The position numbers and the translations under genes were made by a program. From positions 1 to 24,975 of the forward strand of contig NZ_JAWDXO010000043.1 in assembly GCF_032477075.1 (NCBI RefSeq): a DNA stretch of 24,975 bases, read 5' to 3'. The stretch comes from Fusobacterium sp. GTDB taxonomy: Bacteria > Fusobacteriota > Fusobacteriia > Fusobacteriales > Fusobacteriaceae. Below the pieces are notes generated by a model that was given only the letters and a program-made list of their open reading frames with translations, was not told the DNA's origin and made no database searches. How positions within the stretch are numbered: position 1 is the first letter of the stretch; the number at the start of each line of letters is the position of its first letter. This document shows, one piece after another, positions 14,985-22,212 of this stretch.

Positions 14985-16134
14985 AGTAATATTAGGATTA
15001 TTATTTACATTATCTTTACAATCCTTTTCTTATGACTATTTTAAAGAGATAGAAGTAAATAGTAATAGTAAATATAAAGAATTTTATATAACTGAGGATA
15101 TTTATCTTAATAGCAGAAATGATTTAGGGGATATAAGAATATTAGATAATAGTGGACAAGAAATACCTTATGTAATTGAAAAAAAAGATGTAGGATATAA
15201 CAATATTGACAAAACAGTTTCAGTGGGAAATATAATATCTGAAACAGCTAAAGAAGAAAAAATGGAAACAGTTTTTAAATTTTCTCCTCAAAATGAACTG
15301 GACGATGTATTTGGAAATAGGATAGAAATAAAACCTAAGAGAAATTTTTATTTTGAATATGAATTATTAGGAAGTAATAATGGAAAAAATTGGGAGTATA
15401 TAACTTATGGAGAAATTTATAAAACTCCTGATAGAGAAAATTTACTGATAGATTTTCCAACAGAAAAATATACATACTATAAGCTTGTAACTGATTTAAG
15501 TAAAGAAAGTAATTTTAAAGGTGCAGTTTTGAAATTTTATGGAAGTGAAAAAAAGGAAATTGAAACTATTTTAGTAAAATTACAATATCAATCAGAGGAA
15601 AAAGATAAAATCAGTATAATAACTATCCAAACTAATAATCTTCCAATATCTAGAATATATCTAAAGTCTGAAGGTGAATTTAAAAGAAATTATTCAATTG
15701 GAAATAGCTACTACTACAGAACAGGCACTATTTTTAAAGTAGGCAATAAAGAGAATATGGAGATAGATCTTAGAGAGATATCAAGATCAGAACAAATGCT
15801 TCTAGAGATAAAAAATGGAGACAACAAGCCTCTAATAATAAGTGAAATACAAGGTGAATATATTCCAATCAAAATAATGTTTAGAGCAGAAGAAAAAGGA
15901 AAATATAGAATAACTTTTGGAGATGAAAACTTATATAAACCAAAATATGATTTGGAAGAATTTAGTAGTATGATAAAAGAGAGAGAATTAGTTGTAACAG
16001 GCAAAATGAATATAGTGGAAAAAGAACTAATTCAAGAACCTAAAGATATGAGCATATACTATAATATATTCATTGGTTTAATTGTACTTCTTTTAAGTAG
16101 TTTCATGATAAAAAAAATAAGTAAGAAAAAATAA
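14977..16134 (+). CDS. DUF3999-like membrane-anchored periplasmic protein
   Basis: A 385-residue protein starting at GTG 14977, supported by AAAGGAGG at 14963-14970, and overlapping the upstream gene by eight bases. Residues 1 to about 18 form a signal peptide (LGLLFTLSLQSFS). The bulk is beta-rich and should be periplasmic. A single C-terminal membrane helix (about 362-379) is followed by a Lys-rich tail (KKISKKK), so the protein is anchored with its domain outside. Around residues 125-192, YELLGSNNGKNWEYITYGEIY followed by YYKLVTDL...VLKFYG resembles a discoidin/galactose-binding beta sandwich. Size, topology and pairing with DUF2339 fit DUF3999, a family of unknown function. It is the last gene of the creD operon. 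Confidence 0.68.
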   Translation: MNKVILGLLFTLSLQSFSYDYFKEIEVNSNSKYKEFYITEDIYLNSRNDLGDIRILDNSGQEIPYVIEKKDVGYNNIDKTVSVGNIISETAKEEKMETVFKFSPQNELDDVFGNRIEIKPKRNFYFEYELLGSNNGKNWEYITYGEIYKTPDRENLLIDFPTEKYTYYKLVTDLSKESNFKGAVLKFYGSEKKEIETILVKLQYQSEEKDKISIITIQTNNLPISRIYLKSEGEFKRNYSIGNSYYYRTGTIFKVGNKENMEIDLREISRSEQMLLEIKNGDNKPLIISEIQGEYIPIKIMFRAEEKGKYRITFGDENLYKPKYDLEEFSSMIKERELVVTGKMNIVEKELIQEPKDMSIYYNIFIGLIVLLLSSFMIKKISKKK

Positions 16135-16143
16135 TTTATATTT

Positions 16144-16186
16144 GAAACATGTTGTTTTTATTAAGAAAATAGCATGTTTCGTTTTT
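16144..16186 (+). terminator. Intrinsic terminator of the creD operon
   Basis: GAAACATG (16144-16151) pairs with CATGTTTC (16173-16180), and the stem continues inward to 16159/16165 using G-U pairs. The 3' arm is followed by GTTTTT. Confidence 0.8.
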
Positions 16187-16469
16187 AGAACAAAAATAAA
16201 ACTTACAATTTCTTAAAAAGTATAGTATAATATATTCTTGAGTAGTAAACATAGGATTCTTTAATTAAGATAGATATTTATTTAAATGTATTTTGTTTTA
16301 TAACACACCGTTAAAAATATCTTTAAAAAGAACAAGAGGATTCCTATAAAGCTACAAAACATTTTTGTTGTAGAACACAAGGGAAAGAAACTCTGATTGT
16401 TTTTAAATGCATATGAGATTTTTTAGTGTGGTATGATGAAATAAAATAATTTAAATAAGGATGTGAAGA
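16187..16469 (+). promoter_or_regulatory. Promoter and long leader of the DEAD-box helicase gene
   Basis: TTACAA (16203-16208), 17 bases and TATAAT (16226-16231) form a good promoter. A start near 16238 leaves a leader of about 230 bases with no ORF. Possible folds include ATAGGATTC (16250-16258) pairing with GATTCCTAT (16338-16346) with one mismatch, and a local CTACAA (16352-16357)/TTGTAG (16368-16373) hairpin. A second candidate promoter, the extended -10 TGGTATGAT at 16429-16437, would give a short leader. Confidence 0.55.
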
Positions 16470-18056
16470 ATGGAAAAATTAGAAGAATTCAAAAAATTAG
16501 GATTGGGAGAGAAAACAATAAAAGCTCTTTCAAAAAAAGGATATGAAAAACCAACACCTATACAAGCTTTGACTATACCTGCATTATTAGATGGAGAGAA
16601 AGATATAATAGGGCAGGCGCAAACAGGAACTGGTAAAACAGCTGCTTTTTCTTTGCCAATATTGGAAAGATTTGAACCTGGAAAAGTAGTACAGGCTATT
16701 GTTTTAGCACCTACTAGAGAGCTTGCTATCCAAGTCGCTGAGGAAATGAACAGTCTTGCAAATGGGAAAAAAATAAGAATAACTCCTGTATATGGAGGAC
16801 AGTCAATAGAATTTCAAATCAGACAATTGAAAAAAGGAACTGATATAATTGTTGGAACTCCTGGAAGAGTAATGGATTTGATGGATAGAAAACTTATAAA
16901 ATTAGATAATCTTAAATATTTTATATTAGATGAAGCTGATGAAATGCTTAATATGGGATTCCTGGAAGATGTAGAAAAAATTCTTGAATCTACAAATGAT
17001 GATAAAAGAATGCTTTTCTTCTCTGCCACAATGCCAAATGAAATATTGAAAATTGCTAAAAAACATATGAGAGATTATGAGGTTTTAGCTGTAAAAACTA
17101 GAGAACTTACAACTGATTTAACAGATCAAATCTATTTTGAAGTACATGAAAGAGATAAATTTGAAGCTTTATGCAGAATAATTGATTTGACTAAGGATTT
17201 TTATGGAATAGTTTTTTGTAGAACTAAAAATGATGTAAATGATGTAGTTGGTAAATTAAATGATAGAGGATATGATGCTGAAGGACTTCATGGGGATATC
17301 AGTCAAAATTATAGAGAAGTGACTTTAAAAAGATTTAAAGCTAAAAAGATAAACGTATTAGTAGCAACAGATGTAGCTGCAAGGGGAATAGATGTAAATG
17401 ATCTTTCTCATGTAATCAATTATTCTATACCACAAGAGGCTGAAAGCTATGTACATAGAATAGGAAGAACTGGAAGAGCTGGAAAAGAAGGAACTGCTAT
17501 AACATTTATTACTCCTCAAGAATATAGAAGGCTTCTTCAAATACAAAAAATTGTAAAAACTGAAATTAGAAAAGAAAGGGTTCCAGGAGTAAAAGATGTA
17601 ATTCAAGCTAAAAAATTCAGATTAATAGAAGAATTAAATCATATATTAGCTGAAAATAACTTTGATAATTTCAAAGATCTTTCAAGAGAACTTTTAAATG
17701 GTGAAGATGCAGTGGATATAGTAGCAGCATTGATTAAACATTCATATGAAGATGTACTTGATGAAAATAATTACAATGAAATAAATAACAGTGCACCATT
17801 AGAAAAAACTGGAAAAGTGAGATTATTTGTTGCTTTAGGAAGAAAAAATGATATGACTCCTAAAAAATTAGTTGAAATGGTAACAAGTAAGACTAAAGTT
17901 GATGAAAGAAAATTGAAAAATGTTGAAGTTTATGAAAACTTCTCATTCTTGTCTGTTCCTTTCCATGAAGCAGAAGAAATTATTGAAGTATTTAAACAAG
18001 ATAAAAAAGGAAGAAAACCTTTAATAGAAAAAGCTAAAGAAAAGAAACAACAATAA
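16470..18056 (+). CDS. deaD: DEAD-box ATP-dependent RNA helicase with C-terminal DbpA-type RNA-binding domain (CsdA/DeaD-like)
   Basis: A 528-residue RNA helicase with every core motif intact: Q motif around 25-32 (YEKPTPIQ), Walker A AQTGTGKT at 50-57, PTRELA at 81-86, TPGR at 130-133, DEAD at 154-157, SAT at 185-187, ARGID at 304-308 and HRIGRTGR at 329-336. After a helical linker of about 100 residues, a DbpA/CsdA-type RRM lies at about 448-510 (VRLFVALGRKNDMTPKKLVEMV...VEVYENFSFLSVP). A basic tail ends the chain. This layout matches DeaD/CsdA and CshA proteins that act in ribosome assembly and mRNA decay, often cold-induced. The long leader would fit post-transcriptional control. The gene symbol marks the family and is not a proven ortholog call. 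It is a single-gene unit with its own terminator. Confidence 0.92.
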   Translation: MEKLEEFKKLGLGEKTIKALSKKGYEKPTPIQALTIPALLDGEKDIIGQAQTGTGKTAAFSLPILERFEPGKVVQAIVLAPTRELAIQVAEEMNSLANGKKIRITPVYGGQSIEFQIRQLKKGTDIIVGTPGRVMDLMDRKLIKLDNLKYFILDEADEMLNMGFLEDVEKILESTNDDKRMLFFSATMPNEILKIAKKHMRDYEVLAVKTRELTTDLTDQIYFEVHERDKFEALCRIIDLTKDFYGIVFCRTKNDVNDVVGKLNDRGYDAEGLHGDISQNYREVTLKRFKAKKINVLVATDVAARGIDVNDLSHVINYSIPQEAESYVHRIGRTGRAGKEGTAITFITPQEYRRLLQIQKIVKTEIRKERVPGVKDVIQAKKFRLIEELNHILAENNFDNFKDLSRELLNGEDAVDIVAALIKHSYEDVLDENNYNEINNSAPLEKTGKVRLFVALGRKNDMTPKKLVEMVTSKTKVDERKLKNVEVYENFSFLSVPFHEAEEIIEVFKQDKKGRKPLIEKAKEKKQQ

Positions 18057-18062
18057 ATATAT

Positions 18063-18116
18063 AAGACGGCTCAAAGGCTTATTCAGATTTCCTTTGAGTC
18101 GTTTTCATTTTTTGGA
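18063..18116 (+). terminator. Intrinsic terminator of the DEAD-box helicase gene
   Basis: ACGGCTCAAAGG (18066-18077) pairs with CCTTTGAGTCGT (18091-18102), with one G-U and A-T pairs continuing outward. The tail is TTTTCATTTTTT. Confidence 0.85.
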
Positions 18117-18134
18117 AAAGAAAGTAACTAATTC

Positions 18135-18162
18135 TTGATACTAGGAGAGATTATGTTATAAT
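18135..18162 (+). promoter_or_regulatory. Promoter of mltG
   Basis: TTGATA (18135-18140) is followed after 16 bases by TATAAT (18157-18162), preceded by TGT, giving an extended -10. It lies about 30 bases before the start codon. Confidence 0.75.
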
Positions 18163-18191
18163 ATAAGAAAACACTTTATGAGGAGTTGGAA

Positions 18192-19148
18192 ATGAAAAAA
18201 TGGATCTATACTATTGGAGGAATATTTACCATAATTGTAACAATAGTAGTAGTTTTCTTCTACATTGAAATAAATAAAAAAATAAATTATCGTAAAATAA
18301 TTGAGATAAAGAGAGGAGTGCCACTGAAGGCATCATTGTCAAGTCTTCCTATTTCAGACAGTTTTGTTTTCAAAGTTTATTTAAAATACAGAAATGAAGG
18401 AAGAGGAATAAAAGCTGGTTATTATGAATTAAAAGGTAAAATGTCAATGAAAGAACTCATAGATGTCCTTGAAGCAGGAAAGGACAAAGTTTTTAAACTT
18501 ACCATTCCAGAAGGATATAGCATAGCAGAAATAGCCGAACTTTTAGAAAAAAATGGAAGGATAGATAAAGATAAATTCTATAAAGAATTTAATGGAATAG
18601 AGTTCCCTTATCCTACACCAGAAGGAAATTTTGAGGGATATTTATACCCTGAAACTTACTATATACCAGAAAATTATAATGAAAGACTTATTATAAGGAC
18701 TTTATTGAGAGAATTCTTAAAAAAATTCCCACCAGAAAAATATGAAGATAAGGATGAGTTTTATCAGAAGCTTATAATGGCATCTATTTTAGAAAGAGAA
18801 GCTAAACTTGATGAGGAAAAACCTCTAATGGCTTCTGTATTTTATAATAGAATAAAAAAGAAAATGACTCTTTCTTCTGATGCAACAGTAAACTTTTTAT
18901 ATGATTATAAAAAGAGAAGAATGTATTATAAAGACTTGGAAATAGATTCTCCATATAATACTTATAAATATAAAGGACTTCCTCCAGGACCAATATCCAA
19001 TCCAAGTGTAGTTTCAGTAGAAGCAGCTTATAACCCAGCTGATACAGATTATCTGTTTTTTGTTGCTACAGGAGATGGAGGACATTTTTTTAGTAAAACA
19101 TATAAAGAACACTTAGAATTTCAAAGAAAAAACAAGGAGAATAAATAG
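18192..19148 (+). CDS. mltG: Endolytic murein transglycosylase MltG (YceG-like)
   Basis: A 318-residue inner-membrane enzyme that cuts nascent peptidoglycan strands and sets glycan length. One membrane helix (about 6-25) anchors it. A LysM-like segment (about 100-125, FKLTIPEGYSIAEIAELL) precedes the YceG domain. Family motifs are clear: EGYLYPETYYIP at 148-159, MASILEREA at 196-204 with the probable catalytic Glu201, ASVFYNR at 214-220, LSSDATVNFLY at 227-237, YNTYKYKGLPPGPISNP and the ending FSKTYKEHLEFQRK. ATG 18192 is chosen because GAGGAG (18180-18185) is well spaced for it; an in-frame TTG two codons earlier is too close. The stop overlaps the GTG of the radical SAM gene by one base. 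Confidence 0.95.
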   Translation: MKKWIYTIGGIFTIIVTIVVVFFYIEINKKINYRKIIEIKRGVPLKASLSSLPISDSFVFKVYLKYRNEGRGIKAGYYELKGKMSMKELIDVLEAGKDKVFKLTIPEGYSIAEIAELLEKNGRIDKDKFYKEFNGIEFPYPTPEGNFEGYLYPETYYIPENYNERLIIRTLLREFLKKFPPEKYEDKDEFYQKLIMASILEREAKLDEEKPLMASVFYNRIKKKMTLSSDATVNFLYDYKKRRMYYKDLEIDSPYNTYKYKGLPPGPISNPSVVSVEAAYNPADTDYLFFVATGDGGHFFSKTYKEHLEFQRKNKENK

Positions 19149-20812
19149 TGAGTAAAATAGTTTTGGCTGCAATAAACAGTCAATATGTGCATTTGAATCT
19201 AGCAGTGAGATATCTCAAGAAATATGTAGAAACAAATAGCAATTTAAAGATAGAAATATATGAGACTAATATTAATAACCAAATTTTAAATATAATAAAA
19301 GATATTTTTGAATTAAGTCCAGATAAAATAATATTTTCAACATATATCTGGAATAAAGAATATGTATTTGAAATATTAAAAGAGTTAAAAAAAGTACTTC
19401 CAAATGTAAAGATTATACTTGGAGGACCAGAGGTATCTTTTGGTTGGGAAAAAATAATGGAAGATAATCAAGAAATAGACAGTATTCTCATTGGAGAAGG
19501 AGAAAAAGTTTTTTTAAACTTTTTGACCAAAGAAAGTGACAAAGTATTGGGAATTGTTTATAAAAAAAATGGAGAAGTGTACTTTAATGGAAAAGAAAAA
19601 ATAATAGAAGATCTAGATATAATTCCATTTCCATATGAAAATGAAGAATTACAAGAAAAAACAAAGATATTTTATTATGAAAGTTCAAGAGGATGTCCAT
19701 TTAAGTGCTCATATTGTATGTCTTCAATAGATAAAACTGTAAGATATTATTCATTAGAGAGAGTAAAAGAAGATTTGATAATATTTCTAAATTCTCCCAT
19801 AAAACTTTTAAAATTTGTGGATAGAACATTTAATTTGAAAAAAGAAAGATATATGAAAATATGGCAATTTCTTTTAGAAAACTATAGAGAAGGAATAACA
19901 TTTCATTTTGAAATAAATGCAAATATTTTTGATGATGAAGTTTTAGATTTTCTAGAAACGGTACCAAAGGGCTATTTTCAATTTGAAATAGGAATTCAGA
20001 CTATAAACTCTGATACAATGAAAAGCATCAATAGAAGTAATATATTGAATAAATTAGCCTATAACATAGAGAGAATAAATAGAAATATTCATCTTCATCT
20101 TGATCTTATAGCAGGGCTTCCTTATGAAACATATGGAGTATTTAAAAAATCTTTTGATTATGTTCATGAATTAAAACCTGAGATGATCCAACTTGGTTTT
20201 TTGAAATTACTAAAGGGAACCCAAATGTATAGTGAAATTGAAAAATATGAATATAGGTATTTTTTTAAACCACCATATGAAATTTTTTCAAATAAGTTTA
20301 TATCTTTTGCAGAGATAATAAAACTTAAAAATTTTGAAAAAATTTTGGACTATTACTATAACTCAGAAAAATTTAACTTGAGTGTAAAATATGTAATAAA
20401 TAGATATTATAAAAGTTCTTTTGATTTTTATGAAGAGTTAGCTAGTTATTTTGATAAAAAAGGATATTTAAAAATAAGTCATAAAGAAACAGCACTTTTT
20501 GATATATTACATAATTTTTATGTAGAAAAGAGATTTGAGGAGATAAATGTGTTTGAAGAATATTTAAAATTTGATTTTATAATGTTAGGGAAACCAGGAT
20601 TTTATCCAAAATGGCTAATTAGCAGAAAGGATTCAGAACTTCATAACAGTATAATAAAAGAGAAGGGATTTAAAAGTGTAAGAGAAGGTCATAAAAATAG
20701 TGAACTTGAAATTTTTTCTTTTAATATATTTTCTGGAGATAAAGAAGAAATAAACATATTCTTCAATTATAAAACAAAAGAATATGAAGTAGTAAAAAAT
20801 AATAAAATATAG
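19148..20812 (+). CDS. B12-binding-domain radical SAM protein (DUF4080-type C-terminus)
   Basis: A 554-residue protein of the cobalamin-binding-domain radical SAM class. Residues about 1-130 have the B12-binding Rossmann fold (ILGGPEVSFGWEKIM and SILIGEGE), but no DxHxxG cobalamin-ligating histidine motif is evident. The radical SAM core follows with CPFKCSYC at 183-190 (C183, C187 and C190 for the 4Fe-4S cluster). The remaining 200 residues resemble the DUF4080 extension found on this subfamily. Substrate is unknown; related proteins modify tetrapyrroles, lipids or tRNA. It starts at GTG 19148, with AAGGAG at 19135-19140, overlapping the mltG stop. Tight coupling to a peptidoglycan enzyme is noteworthy but may be incidental. 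Confidence 0.82.
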   Translation: MSKIVLAAINSQYVHLNLAVRYLKKYVETNSNLKIEIYETNINNQILNIIKDIFELSPDKIIFSTYIWNKEYVFEILKELKKVLPNVKIILGGPEVSFGWEKIMEDNQEIDSILIGEGEKVFLNFLTKESDKVLGIVYKKNGEVYFNGKEKIIEDLDIIPFPYENEELQEKTKIFYYESSRGCPFKCSYCMSSIDKTVRYYSLERVKEDLIIFLNSPIKLLKFVDRTFNLKKERYMKIWQFLLENYREGITFHFEINANIFDDEVLDFLETVPKGYFQFEIGIQTINSDTMKSINRSNILNKLAYNIERINRNIHLHLDLIAGLPYETYGVFKKSFDYVHELKPEMIQLGFLKLLKGTQMYSEIEKYEYRYFFKPPYEIFSNKFISFAEIIKLKNFEKILDYYYNSEKFNLSVKYVINRYYKSSFDFYEELASYFDKKGYLKISHKETALFDILHNFYVEKRFEEINVFEEYLKFDFIMLGKPGFYPKWLISRKDSELHNSIIKEKGFKSVREGHKNSELEIFSFNIFSGDKEEINIFFNYKTKEYEVVKNNKI

Positions 20813-20822
20813 TTAAATAATT

Positions 20823-20852
20823 TTGCAAAAAAACAGTAAGATATGTTATAAT
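20823..20852 (+). promoter_or_regulatory. Promoter of tilS-ftsH
   Basis: TTGCAA (20823-20828) is followed after 18 bases by TATAAT (20847-20852), with TGT directly before it (extended -10). The leader is about 20 bases. Confidence 0.7.
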
Positions 20853-20877
20853 TTTATGAAAATGAAATGGAGAATTT

Positions 20878-22212
20878 ATGAATTTATACAGGGAAATCTT
20901 AGAAAAAAATAGGAAAGATAATTTAATAGCAGAAAATGATAAAATAATAGTTGGTTTTTCAGGAGGACCTGATTCAGTTTTTTTAGTTGAAATGCTGAAG
21001 AAACTTAAAAAAAAAATAAATTTTGATATAGTACTTGTACATATAAATCACTTATTAAGAGGAGAAAATTCTGATGGTGATGAAAACTTTTCACTAGAAT
21101 ATGGAAAGAAAAATGAAATGCAAGTTTTTAGCAGAAAAATAAATATAACAGCATTAGGGAAAGAGTTAGGTCTTACTTTAGAAGAAGCAGGAAGGAAAGC
21201 AAGATATGACTTATTTAAAGAAATACTAAAAAAGACAAGAGCTAATAAAGTTGCCTTAGCTCATAATAAAGATGATCAGCTGGAAACGTTTATGTTTAGA
21301 TTAACCAGAGGAACAAGTATTGAAGGATTGGAAGGGATTGTTGCTAAAAGAGAGATGTATATAAGACCAATATCTGAAATTTATAAAAAAGATATTATTA
21401 AATACTTAAATGATAATAATATTTCTTATAGAATAGATGAAACAAATTTTGAAAATGAATTCACAAGAAATAGTATTAGGCTTGATCTTATTCCATTTAT
21501 AGAGAAAAGATATAATCCAAAATTTAAAGATAAACTTTATTCTTTGATTGAGGAAATAAGGGAAGTAAATAAAGTTTTAGAAATAAAATTTGAAGAATAC
21601 ATGGTTGATAATAAATTAAATATAAAAAAATTGAAACAATTAAATAAATATCTTCTTAGCAAGGTATTGATACAATATCTGTATAGCTATGGAATAGAAG
21701 TATCACGAAATAAAATCCAACTTATAGAGGATATTTTAAATAAAGGAGGTAGTAAAGATATTTCTTTAAATAGGGAATTTATTCTAAAAAAAGATTATGA
21801 TTTCCTTGCAATAGAAAAGAATATACAAAAAGAAAAACAATGTATAAAAGAGGTTGGATTAGAAATACCAGGACATGTAATATTTGGTGAGTATGTAATA
21901 GAAGCATCTTTTACTGATAGAGTATTATATGATAGTCAAAACTTTTATACTAATTTAAAAATAGGGGATAAACTTAAAATTAGAGTCAGGCAAAATGGAG
22001 ACAGAATGATTCCAATAGGAATGATATCAGAAAAAAAAGTAAAAGATATCCTTATAAATGAAAAGATTCCAAAAGAAAAAAGAGATACTATTCCTTTAGT
22101 AATATATAATGGAGAAATAGTATGGATTGCAGGAATAAAAGGAAATGAAAAATATAAAAATTCTGATTATAAAAACTGTGTAAAATTGAATATAAGGAGG
22201 ATCAGTAGTTGA
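20878..22212 (+). CDS. tilS: tRNA(Ile)-lysidine synthetase TilS
   Basis: A 444-residue essential tRNA-modifying enzyme. It joins lysine to C34 of the CAU-anticodon tRNA-Ile so that it reads AUA, a codon used very heavily in this AT-rich window. The PP-loop ATPase motif SGGPDS lies at 28-33. The family stretch RGENSDGDENFS, then AHNKDDQLETFMFRLTRGTSIEGLEG, and the TRNSIRLDLIPFIEKRYNP motif are all present. The C-terminal TilS domain ends in KIRVRQNGDRM...KVKDILINEKIPKEKRDTIPLV and the typical W-I-x-G-I. The start at ATG 20878 has only a modest GGAG site. The stop overlaps the TTG start of ftsH, and tilS next to ftsH is a common arrangement in several phyla. Confidence 0.95.
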   Translation: MNLYREILEKNRKDNLIAENDKIIVGFSGGPDSVFLVEMLKKLKKKINFDIVLVHINHLLRGENSDGDENFSLEYGKKNEMQVFSRKINITALGKELGLTLEEAGRKARYDLFKEILKKTRANKVALAHNKDDQLETFMFRLTRGTSIEGLEGIVAKREMYIRPISEIYKKDIIKYLNDNNISYRIDETNFENEFTRNSIRLDLIPFIEKRYNPKFKDKLYSLIEEIREVNKVLEIKFEEYMVDNKLNIKKLKQLNKYLLSKVLIQYLYSYGIEVSRNKIQLIEDILNKGGSKDISLNREFILKKDYDFLAIEKNIQKEKQCIKEVGLEIPGHVIFGEYVIEASFTDRVLYDSQNFYTNLKIGDKLKIRVRQNGDRMIPIGMISEKKVKDILINEKIPKEKRDTIPLVIYNGEIVWIAGIKGNEKYKNSDYKNCVKLNIRRISS

